Below are positions 50,785 to 58,531 of a DNA stretch of 64,000 nucleotides, one piece after another. The notes beneath the pieces are model-generated. The model ran no database searches, had not been told where the DNA came from, and saw only the letters and a list, made by a program, of their open reading frames with translations. The stretch lies in assembly GCF_004801375.1 (NCBI RefSeq), contig NZ_SSNZ01000001.1:248001-312000 (forward strand), written 5' to 3'. This DNA comes from Flavobacterium supellecticarium. GTDB taxonomy: Bacteria; Bacteroidota; Bacteroidia; Flavobacteriales; Flavobacteriaceae. The position numbers and the translations under genes were made by a program. Within the stretch, counting starts at the first letter, position 1; every line of letters begins with the position of its first letter.

Positions 50785-53082
50785 TCAGGCATTTTTATGG
50801 CTTTCCGGTTTCAGTAATTTTTTCATACCCTCGGTGGCTTTGCGTTCCGAGCCTTTTAACGGATATAAATGCGAAATCCCCATACGGTATTGTTTTGGGA
50901 TATCATCCGTTTGAAACTGCTCGTAGGCCTGTGCATTTCGAACAAAATTCGCATCGAGTAACAACGGTCGTCCCAATGCTACCAAATCGGCACGTCCATT
51001 TAGCAGGATGGTATTGATTTGATCAATATCCTGAATATAACCAGTGGTAATGGTAGGAATCGAAACGGTGTTGCGAATTGTATCGGAAAAAGGTGTTTGC
51101 CACATTCTCCCCATAACCGGTTGTTGATTGGCTACCGTATTTCCCGTTGAAACGTTGATGATATCGGCACCGGCATTTTTAAAAGCCTGAGCAATTAGAA
51201 TACTGTCTGCTTCTGTAAGCCCGTTTTCGGCCCAGTCGGATGCCGAAATACGCACCGACATCGGTTTGTGTTTCGGGAACGCAGCACGCATTGCGGTAAA
51301 TACCAATAATGGAAATTTTAAACGGTTTTCGATACTACCGCCAAAACTATCCTGACGCATGTTGGTTAACGGCGAAAGGAAAGAGGCTAACAGAAAACCG
51401 TGATGCGCTTGTAGCTCGATCATGTCAAAACCGGCTTCGTCGGCATTTTTGGTAGCCTGTACAAATTTGTTTAGGATTTGCTCCATATCGTGGAGATCCA
51501 TTTCTTTTGGAACGGCCATTTTTTCGTTATAAGCAATTGCCGAAGCGGATAATAAGTTCCATGGATTTTCAATGGGTTCCTGTGTTCCTTCCCACGGTTT
51601 TTTAATGGCACCTTTTCGTCCGGAATGTCCCAGTTGAATGCCTATCCTGGAATTGGAATTCTGATGAATAAAATCAGTTATTTTTTTCCAGTTAACGACC
51701 TGTTCTTTAGTATAAATACCCGGACAACCTAAAGTGATACGTCCGGTTTCGGAAATAGCTGTCATTTCGGTTAAAATCAAACCAATGCCACCTGTGGCAC
51801 GAGCTCCGTAATGTATAAAATGCCAATCGGAAACCAAACCGTTTTCAGCAGAATATTGTCCCATCGGACTCATTACGATTCGGTTTTTTACGATCATGTC
51901 CCGTAATTGAAACGACGTAAATGCGGCCGGAGTTTCCGGTTTATTTTGATGTTTGGTATTGAATTCGGATAAAACTTTTTGTGTAAAACTACTATCGCGT
52001 AACGCCATATTTTCGAAGGTTACTTTTTTGGATCGTGTCATCACACCAAAAGCAAACTGCATAAAATCGTGTTGGTTATGGCGGTCCATATGTTCGAACC
52101 AATCGAGTGACACATTTGCGGCATATTGGATCATTTCGACACGGTTACGGCGTACTTTTTCGTATTGATCAAATGCTGCTTTGGTGTCGGTTTGATGATT
52201 GCTAACGGCTTCCGAAAGCGCAATAGCACATTCCATGGCCAGTTTTGTCCCTGAACCAATAGAATAGTGCGCGGTTGCTTTGGCATCGCCTAGTAAAACA
52301 ATATTGTCTTTATGCCAATTGGAATTGGTAATCGCCGGAAACTGTCGCCAATGTGAACGATTGGAGATCAGTGTATGACCATCTAGTTCCTCCTTAAATA
52401 GATTTTCCAGTTTTAGAATAGTGTCGGCTTCATCGGTTTCCGAAAAACCGGCTTTTTGCCAGGTTTCGTCCGAGCATTCAAAAATCCAGGTACTACGACC
52501 GGCTTCATATTGATAGGTGTGTGCTACAAACGTTCCATAAGGTGTGGTTCGGAAAAAATACGTAAAAGCATCCAGTGGTCGCGTAGAACCCATCCATACA
52601 AAGCGATTGTTTTTGAGTACCTTTTGCGTACCGAATGCTTCCGGCATCTGATCGCGGAAAATACTGTTAATACCGTCGGAAACTACAATATAGTCGCTAT
52701 CGCTAAATTGGGAAAGATCGGTGAGATTGGACTCGAAATGCAGGTTAACGCCTTCTTCGCGGCAACGTTGCTGTAATAGTTCCAATAACGTTTTTCGGGA
52801 ACAACCGCAAAAACCGTTTCCGGTAATTCGAACGACCTCACCATCGCGGGCAACGTCCAGATCGTCCCAATACGCAAAACGACTGCGTATTAATTCGTAT
52901 GATTTGGGATCCTTGGTAAGGAATTCACTTAAAGTTTCATCGGAAAAAACGACGCCAAAACCGAAACTATCGTCTGCTTTATTGCGTTCGTATAAGTCAA
53001 TCTGGCAATGCGGTAATGCTTTTTTGGTAAGGATTGAGAAGTATAAACCACCGGGTCCGCCACCAATAACTGTAATCTTCAT
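50785..53082 (-). CDS. Two-domain flavoenzyme: salicylyl-CoA 5-hydroxylase / 2-aminobenzoyl-CoA monooxygenase type
   Basis: A 765-residue fusion. Residues 1-380 form a group A FAD monooxygenase (IGGGPGGLYFSI at 6-17; GDAKATAHYSIGSGTKLA as FAD motif at about 268). Residues 390-755 form an Old Yellow Enzyme FMN barrel (LRDMIVKNRIVMSPMGQYS, HYGARATGG, GHSGRKG, AHHGFLLASFLSPLTNMRQD, SFGGSIENR). This architecture is known from 2-aminobenzoyl-CoA monooxygenase/reductase and salicylyl-CoA 5-hydroxylase. The gentisate-type dioxygenase in the same operon favours 5-hydroxylation. FAD or FMN could be reduced by the neighbouring flavin reductase. Confidence 0.88.
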   Translation of the reverse strand: MKITVIGGGPGGLYFSILTKKALPHCQIDLYERNKADDSFGFGVVFSDETLSEFLTKDPKSYELIRSRFAYWDDLDVARDGEVVRITGNGFCGCSRKTLLELLQQRCREEGVNLHFESNLTDLSQFSDSDYIVVSDGINSIFRDQMPEAFGTQKVLKNNRFVWMGSTRPLDAFTYFFRTTPYGTFVAHTYQYEAGRSTWIFECSDETWQKAGFSETDEADTILKLENLFKEELDGHTLISNRSHWRQFPAITNSNWHKDNIVLLGDAKATAHYSIGSGTKLAMECAIALSEAVSNHQTDTKAAFDQYEKVRRNRVEMIQYAANVSLDWFEHMDRHNQHDFMQFAFGVMTRSKKVTFENMALRDSSFTQKVLSEFNTKHQNKPETPAAFTSFQLRDMIVKNRIVMSPMGQYSAENGLVSDWHFIHYGARATGGIGLILTEMTAISETGRITLGCPGIYTKEQVVNWKKITDFIHQNSNSRIGIQLGHSGRKGAIKKPWEGTQEPIENPWNLLSASAIAYNEKMAVPKEMDLHDMEQILNKFVQATKNADEAGFDMIELQAHHGFLLASFLSPLTNMRQDSFGGSIENRLKFPLLVFTAMRAAFPKHKPMSVRISASDWAENGLTEADSILIAQAFKNAGADIINVSTGNTVANQQPVMGRMWQTPFSDTIRNTVSIPTITTGYIQDIDQINTILLNGRADLVALGRPLLLDANFVRNAQAYEQFQTDDIPKQYRMGISHLYPLKGSERKATEGMKKLLKPESHKNA

Positions 53083-53083
53083 T

Positions 53084-53689
53084 TTAAGCTCTTTTAATGG
53101 AGAAAATCTCTCCTAATTTTGAATAATTTGATCCTGCCAAACGCGCCACAGGTCGGTAAACGTCCATGTTGATTCGGTAATTATCAGATAATATGGCTTC
53201 GTCGATATGAAACATAACCACTCTTCCAATCAAGATTGTCGCGCCACCGTGTTGATGATCTTCCAGCGAATAGTGATGTACGACTTTGCATTCCATCGCC
53301 ACCGGACTTTCTAAAACCCGTGGTGCTTTTACAACAAGTGATGGAGCAGGTGTGAGTTGTGCCAATTCGAATTCGTTTTGATCGGGTGGAACGCTGGCCG
53401 AAGTCAGATTCATTTTTTCAACGAGATCTTCCGTAACCAAATTGACCACAAATTCGCCGGTTTCCAGCACATTATTTAAAGTGTCTTTATTGGTGTTATT
53501 TGGGCGAACGGTAGAAAACATTACATGAGGCGGATCTTCGCCAACCGCATTAAAAAATGAAAATGGCGCCAGATTTACAGCACCTTCTTTGCTAATCGAG
53601 GAAATCCATCCAATAGGACGGGGAATTACTGTACCGGTTAGTAGTTTGTATACTGCCGATTGGTCCAATACAGACGGATCAAAATGCAT
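53084..53689 (-). CDS. Flavin reductase-like FMN-binding protein
   Basis: A 201-residue split-barrel protein of the flavin reductase family: YKLLTGTVIPRPIGWISSIS at the N-terminus, LAPFSFFNAVGEDPPHVMFS and HQHGGATILIGRVVMFHI. It is the first gene of the nine-gene operon, and its stop codon is immediately followed by the start of the hydroxylase gene. It may supply reduced flavin for the hydroxylase or act on a pathway intermediate. Confidence 0.85.
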   Translation of the reverse strand: MHFDPSVLDQSAVYKLLTGTVIPRPIGWISSISKEGAVNLAPFSFFNAVGEDPPHVMFSTVRPNNTNKDTLNNVLETGEFVVNLVTEDLVEKMNLTSASVPPDQNEFELAQLTPAPSLVVKAPRVLESPVAMECKVVHHYSLEDHQHGGATILIGRVVMFHIDEAILSDNYRINMDVYRPVARLAGSNYSKLGEIFSIKRA

Positions 53690-53732
53690 AGTGTTGTTTG
53701 TTTTATCGCAAATTAAGCCTTTTTTTTTATAA

Positions 53733-53748
53733 TTGATATTTTTATCAA
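53733..53748. promoter_or_regulatory. Inverted repeat upstream of the aromatic operon
   Basis: Dyad TTGATA-N4-TATCAA in the 154-nt gap, 44 nt upstream of the first operon gene. Could be an operator for a local repressor; no regulator gene is next to the operon except the IS1-like protein at 54602. Confidence 0.4.
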
Positions 53749-53843
53749 AATAAAAATAAGTACTCTGTATTTTTATATTATAATCTTTGCTGATCTTGCA
53801 TTTTTAAAGGCTTTCTATCACAAACGGATACTACTTTGTGAAA

Positions 53844-54440
53844 CTATTTGATTTTGCGCCATTTGGCTATCGGAAGGTATTCGCCTTCGGTATCCATCAC
53901 CAAAAGGTCATTGGTTTTGCTGTGCATTTTAATATAGCCAATTGGGATACAAGTTCCAAGTCGTTCGAGATACAATCGGCGTACTTCAATATAATAGTAG
54001 GGATCTTTTGCAGTTGGTTTTTGGGTAATCCAGGTTACCAAAGTGTGCAAGCCACCATCGCCGCCAATTTGCTGCCGCACTTCCTTTACACTCCAAATCC
54101 GATCAAAAACACGAATATCTTCTTTTGGAAGGGCATTGCTAATTTTTTGATAAAAAGCTTCCCGGTTTTCGGGAGACAAGTATTCGCTGGTTTCGTATAG
54201 TTTTTTGACGGAAACATCTTTAATGCTTTGTGTCACATAATCATTATCAATAAAAATAAAAGCAGCATTGTTGGGATGCAATCGGATAACGGTGGTGTAG
54301 AATAGTTTTTCATCCAAAAAAGCCCTTTCAATCGAGTCGGCGGAAATTTCGGTTTTTACAGCTTCCGAAAGTTTATTTTTTTCCTGACAATGGCCAAAAA
54401 AGAATGAGAATAGAAAGGCGAATACAAACAGGTATTTCAT
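53844..54440 (-). CDS. Secreted hypothetical protein
   Basis: A 198-residue protein starting at ATG 54440, with signal peptide MKYLFVFAFLFSFFFGHCQ. The frame is open upstream, but those residues are low complexity and would bury the signal. The mature part includes RLHPNNAAFIFIDNDYVTQ and WITQKPTAKDPYYYIEVRRL near the end. I do not recognise a family; a periplasmic or surface role is inferred from the signal. It has no obvious link to the aromatic operon that follows on the same strand. Confidence 0.6.
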   Translation of the reverse strand: MKYLFVFAFLFSFFFGHCQEKNKLSEAVKTEISADSIERAFLDEKLFYTTVIRLHPNNAAFIFIDNDYVTQSIKDVSVKKLYETSEYLSPENREAFYQKISNALPKEDIRVFDRIWSVKEVRQQIGGDGGLHTLVTWITQKPTAKDPYYYIEVRRLYLERLGTCIPIGYIKMHSKTNDLLVMDTEGEYLPIAKWRKIK

Positions 54441-54560
54441 TATAAGTATAGGTTGTATATTTTTAGAAAAGCAATATTTATTATTTTTAATGTAAATATA
54501 GTTGTTTAAATATGTGTATAATGTAATTTTTAATTTAAAAAAATGAATTATTGTTAGGTA

Positions 54561-54568
54561 TATATTTG
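54561..54568 (+). promoter_or_regulatory. -7 promoter element (TATATTTG) of the IS1-like gene
   Basis: TAnnTTTG match 33 nt before the ATG at 54602. Confidence 0.55.
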
Positions 54569-54601
54569 CTAAAATACTATATTTATGCAAAATTAGTATA
54601 T

Positions 54602-55021
54602 ATGGAGATTTTAGCTTGTCCGAAGTGCAAAACCAATGCTATTGTAAAAAGCGGCGTTATCAATCAGAAACAAAGATACTTATGTAAAAAATGCAACTAT
54701 TATTTTACCGTTAACAAATTGGGCAAAAAGATAGACGATTACTACGTAACCAAAGCATTACAGCTCTATCTCGAAGGGCTGAGTTATCGTGAAATCGAGC
54801 GTATTTTAGGGGTTTCCCACGTTACCGTAAGTAATTGGGTAAAAGAATTTCGCATAAAAAGACTAACACAGGGCGATTATCATCCAACCTATAAGATTTT
54901 TAGCCATTTGGAACTCGTCGAATACCTGAAAAATAAAGATCAATTATCCGGAGCAGGGATGATCATAACAGAGTTGGGCGACAAGTTTATGCTGATAAAA
55001 TGGGAGCGTTTTAAAGATTAA
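54602..55021 (+). CDS. IS1/InsA-like zinc-ribbon HTH protein, no transposase domain
   Basis: A 139-residue protein. Residues 5-35 have a zinc ribbon CPKC...CKKC (MEILACPKCKTNAIVKSG, QRYLCKKCNYYF), and residues 55-85 a helix-turn-helix (GLSYREIERILGVSHVTVSN), the arrangement of InsA/IS1 N-terminal regions. The catalytic DDE domain is missing and the C-terminal part (SGAGMIITELGDKFMLIKWE) is different, so it looks like a domesticated DNA-binding regulator. The ATG at 54602 follows its promoter by 33 nt. It is between the aromatic operon and the uptake locus and could control either. Confidence 0.75.
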   Translation: MEILACPKCKTNAIVKSGVINQKQRYLCKKCNYYFTVNKLGKKIDDYYVTKALQLYLEGLSYREIERILGVSHVTVSNWVKEFRIKRLTQGDYHPTYKIFSHLELVEYLKNKDQLSGAGMIITELGDKFMLIKWERFKD

Positions 55022-55124
55022 CTATAGTATTTTACAAAAATATATATACAAAATTTTTCCTTCCGTTTCATTTTTAGAATTTGGTGAAGCAAAAAACAAA
55101 AAAACAACCAAATTACAGTACTTT

Positions 55125-56474
55125 ATGAAACGAATCATTTTACTAGCCGGATTGCTCTTTTTCGCAGCAGAAGGTTATTCTCAGGGTTCGACGGATTACG
55201 GTTCGGGATTAAAAGTAAATTTCAATGAAGACGGTTCCAAATACATGCGTTTTATCGCCTGGAATCAAATCTGGTTTCGCTCTTCCGAAATGAATCCCGG
55301 AACAATGATTGCCGACGAACCGGCGACTACCAATACCGATATCGGTAACCGGCGTTTACGAATGCTGGCGTACGCTCAAATTTCCAAACGTTATATGATT
55401 GTAACGCACTTCGGAATTAACAATCAAACCTTTACCAGTCCGACTGGATCGACCAAAAAGCCGGGGATGTTTTTTCATGATGCCTGGAACGAATACGCAG
55501 TCGTTTTACCGGAGGCGGGTAAAAAATTCAGTTTATCACTTGGAGGCGGATTGCATTACTATATGGGATTGTCCCGTATGACGATGGCCTCAACTTTAAA
55601 TTTCCTAACCATTGATGCTCCGATTTTTAACTGGCCTTTAATCGATAATGCCGATCAGTTTGCACGTCAGGTTGGCTTATTTGCCAAAGGGAAATACGGA
55701 AAATTTGAATACCGTATGAGCATCAATAAACCATTCGCCACCAACACCGCTCCGGTAGATGTTACCAATGCCGATAATGCGGTAGCCGTAGACAATAGCG
55801 GAAACACCCGTTGGTCGAAAGCTGGTTATTTCGAATATCAGTTTTTAGAACAGGAATCGAATTTACTACCGTATAAAGTCGGTTCTTACCTTGGAACCAA
55901 AAAAGTCTTTAACCTTGGCGCCGGATTTTATACCGCTCCGGACGCGACCAGAACTTCTGTCAATGGTGTGGTTCAAAAACACGATATGAAATTATTTTCC
56001 GCCGATGCCTTTTTGGATTTACCATTAGGTGCTAAAGAAAAGAAAATGGCGCTAACAGCTTATTCCGTTTTATACGATTACGATTTTGGTCCCAACTACC
56101 TTCGCAATATCGGAATTATGAATGTGGGTGCTGCCGATCCGTCTTTTACCGGCGACAGAGCTTTGGCCGGAGCAGGGAACACCCAACCGATGATCGGAAC
56201 CGGAACCATCTGGTATACGCAAGCCGGATTTTTATTACCGTGTAAAGCCGAAAAACCGGTTGTTCGCATTCAGCCTTTCGGAGCGTATACGTATAAAAAA
56301 TTCGAAGCACTCGAAAAATCCAGTTCGCAGTTTGACATCGGTGCCAATTTCTTTCTGGACGGGCACCATGCTAAAATCACCACACAGTATTCTACACGAC
56401 CGGTTTATATTGCCAAAGACAATATCGACGGGATGAGAGGGGATTTCCTGGTACAACTGCAAATTTATCTATAA
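55125..56474 (+). CDS. Outer membrane porin
   Basis: A 449-residue beta-barrel protein with a signal peptide (MKRIILLAGLLFFAAEGYSQ) and many short amphipathic strands (GKYGKFEYRMSINKPFA, KKVFNLGAGFYTAPDATR), ending in an aromatic-containing strand (FLVQLQIYL) suitable for insertion by Bam. It resembles Bacteroidota porins found with acetate or organic acid uptake genes. It begins the plus-strand uptake block and precedes the MHS transporter by 19 nt. Confidence 0.85.
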   Translation: MKRIILLAGLLFFAAEGYSQGSTDYGSGLKVNFNEDGSKYMRFIAWNQIWFRSSEMNPGTMIADEPATTNTDIGNRRLRMLAYAQISKRYMIVTHFGINNQTFTSPTGSTKKPGMFFHDAWNEYAVVLPEAGKKFSLSLGGGLHYYMGLSRMTMASTLNFLTIDAPIFNWPLIDNADQFARQVGLFAKGKYGKFEYRMSINKPFATNTAPVDVTNADNAVAVDNSGNTRWSKAGYFEYQFLEQESNLLPYKVGSYLGTKKVFNLGAGFYTAPDATRTSVNGVVQKHDMKLFSADAFLDLPLGAKEKKMALTAYSVLYDYDFGPNYLRNIGIMNVGAADPSFTGDRALAGAGNTQPMIGTGTIWYTQAGFLLPCKAEKPVVRIQPFGAYTYKKFEALEKSSSQFDIGANFFLDGHHAKITTQYSTRPVYIAKDNIDGMRGDFLVQLQIYL

Positions 56475-56493
56475 CCAACACTGAACCACATTT

Positions 56494-58026
56494 ATGAGTA
56501 ATAAATCAACAAAAGGAATCTGGAGCGTAATCACCGCTTCTTCTGTAGGAACACTGATCGAATGGTATGATTTTTATATTTTCGGAAGTTTGGCGGTAGT
56601 GATTTCTACCAAATTCTTCCCGGCCGATAACCCAACGGCCGCCTTTTTATCGACATTGGCAACTTTTGCCGCAGGATTTGTCGTTCGTCCGTTTGGCGCC
56701 TTGTTTTTTGGTCGTCTGGGTGATATGATCGGACGTAAATATACGTTTATGGTAACCCTGTTATTAATGGGAGGTGCCACGTTTTTAATCGGATGTATTC
56801 CGAGTTATGAAACCATAGGATTTATGGCGCCGTTATTAGTGTTAGTCCTTCGTTTATTACAAGGATTGGCATTGGGTGGCGAATATGGCGGAGCGGCCAC
56901 TTATGTCGCCGAGCACGCACCGGTTGGACAACGTGGGTATTGGACCTCGTGGATTCAGACGACGGCTACGGCAGGATTGTTTGTATCGCTGATGGTGATT
57001 TTGTTAACCAAAACAACTTTATCAGAATCGGCATTTGACGAATGGGGATGGCGTGTACCGTTTTGGGTATCGATCCTGATGGTATTGGTGTCGTATCTGA
57101 TCCGTAAAAACATGCACGAATCGCCGGTATTTGCCAAAGCGAAAGCCGAAGGAAAAACCAGTGCGAATCCGTTAAAAGAAAGTTTCGGAAACCGTTATAA
57201 CCTTAAATTTGTATTACTAGCCTTATTCGGAGCCGCGATGGGACAAGGAGTGGTTTGGTATACCGGTCAGTTTTATGCAATGAATTTCCTAAAAACTGTA
57301 ATGAGTGTCGATTCCACGCAGGTGGATACCTTATTAGGAATCGCACTATTGGTTGGAACGCCGTTCTTTGTAGTCTTCGGATGGCTGAGTGATAAAGTAG
57401 GGCGCAAAAGTATTATGATGGCCGGAATGCTAATGGCGATCTTTTTATACCGACCGATTTACAAAGCGATGTACGAAACTACCGATGTGACTTTAAAAAC
57501 GGAAATGGCCGAAAAAACAAAAATTGTGGCAATAACCAAAGAAAATGTACATCAAACGATTGATTCCGTTTATACAACGACCAAAGAATTTACTGACGGA
57601 ACCCGATGGACGCAAATCAAAACCGTTCATTTGGAAGATGGTAAGCCGATTATCGTGGACGGAAAAGCCAAAACTGACCTAAAAACAACCGTGACAATTA
57701 ATTCATCCGACCGATGGATGCTGATCTTTCTGGTATTTATTCAGGTGATTTTTGTAACGATGGTTTACGGTCCGATTGCAGCTTTCTTAGTAGAAATGTT
57801 CCCGGTAAAAATCCGATATACCTCAATGTCATTACCGTATCATGTCGGAAACGGAATTTTCGGAGGATTGTTACCGGCGATTTCGACCTATCTGGTAACG
57901 GTAGCAAAAGACAACGGCAATCCAACCTTTTATCTGGAAGGATTGTGGTATCCGATTATCATTGCGGCGATCAGCTTTATGATAGGGATGTTTTATATTA
58001 ACAACAAAAACAATAGTAACGACTAA
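56494..58026 (+). CDS. MHS-family metabolite:H+ symporter
   Basis: A 510-residue inner-membrane transporter of the major facilitator superfamily. Signature parts are GTLIEWYDFYIFG, FGRLGDMIGRKYTFM, ALGGEYGGAATYVAEHAP and WGWRVPFWVSI. The substrate is likely a small organic acid, in agreement with the downstream acyl-CoA synthetases. A soluble insertion of about 85 residues (roughly 330-415: KTEMAEKTKIVAITKEN to KTTVTINSSD) separates helices of the second half, which is unusual for the family. Confidence 0.9.
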   Translation: MSNKSTKGIWSVITASSVGTLIEWYDFYIFGSLAVVISTKFFPADNPTAAFLSTLATFAAGFVVRPFGALFFGRLGDMIGRKYTFMVTLLLMGGATFLIGCIPSYETIGFMAPLLVLVLRLLQGLALGGEYGGAATYVAEHAPVGQRGYWTSWIQTTATAGLFVSLMVILLTKTTLSESAFDEWGWRVPFWVSILMVLVSYLIRKNMHESPVFAKAKAEGKTSANPLKESFGNRYNLKFVLLALFGAAMGQGVVWYTGQFYAMNFLKTVMSVDSTQVDTLLGIALLVGTPFFVVFGWLSDKVGRKSIMMAGMLMAIFLYRPIYKAMYETTDVTLKTEMAEKTKIVAITKENVHQTIDSVYTTTKEFTDGTRWTQIKTVHLEDGKPIIVDGKAKTDLKTTVTINSSDRWMLIFLVFIQVIFVTMVYGPIAAFLVEMFPVKIRYTSMSLPYHVGNGIFGGLLPAISTYLVTVAKDNGNPTFYLEGLWYPIIIAAISFMIGMFYINNKNNSND

Positions 58027-58037
58027 AAGGCATATTT

Positions 58038-58262
58038 ATGAACAACATAAAAAGAATACTCGGAATTGTTTGGCTATTATTAGCTGTAGCCGCAGCCTAT
58101 TTTTGTATCTTTATATTCGGCTTACCAAAGTTTGTGACCGGCAAACAGGACGATTTGGTTTTTGGAATCATCATTCTGTTTATCCTGACGCCCTTAATCG
58201 TATTAGGTTTGGGAACCTTTGGCTATTATGCCCTTATCGGAGAATATGATAGTGAAGATTAA
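58038..58262 (+). CDS. Small two-helix membrane protein
   Basis: A 74-residue protein with two hydrophobic helices (about 7-27 and 43-67) and an acidic end (GEYDSED). I recall similar small proteins (DUF6814-like) next to MHS transporters in Flavobacteria. It is 11 nt downstream of the transporter gene. Possibly an accessory subunit. Confidence 0.7.
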   Translation: MNNIKRILGIVWLLLAVAAAYFCIFIFGLPKFVTGKQDDLVFGIIILFILTPLIVLGLGTFGYYALIGEYDSED

Positions 58263-58282
58263 CCTATAACTACCTGGTTATT

Positions 58283-58531
58283 ATGGGTACTCCGGAATTC
58301 TTTGGAACTCCGGGGTCCTTTGGTTTTGTAGAACACATGAAAAAACGGCACGAACAAAAATTAGTTATCTTATCTCTAGCCTTATTACTGGCTTTTAATT
58401 TGCCATTGGTGCTTCTTTTCGATCACGCCGATGCCATTTTGGGAATCCCGGTAATTTACGGCTACTTTTTTTCTATATGGATATTTTCAATAGTGGTTTC
58501 ATTTTTAGTGGTAAAACGATATTATGAGTAG
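58283..58531 (+). CDS. Small two-helix membrane protein before the symporter-kinase
   Basis: An 82-residue protein with two hydrophobic helices (about 28-48 and 58-78). Its position resembles the small DUF4212/DUF485-type partners of SSS symporters, and its last codons overlap the start of the symporter-kinase gene by 8 nt. Start may be ATG 58283 or ATG 58337; the latter leaves MKKRHEQKLVILSLAL, typical of such partners. Confidence 0.7.
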   Translation: MGTPEFFGTPGSFGFVEHMKKRHEQKLVILSLALLLAFNLPLVLLFDHADAILGIPVIYGYFFSIWIFSIVVSFLVVKRYYE

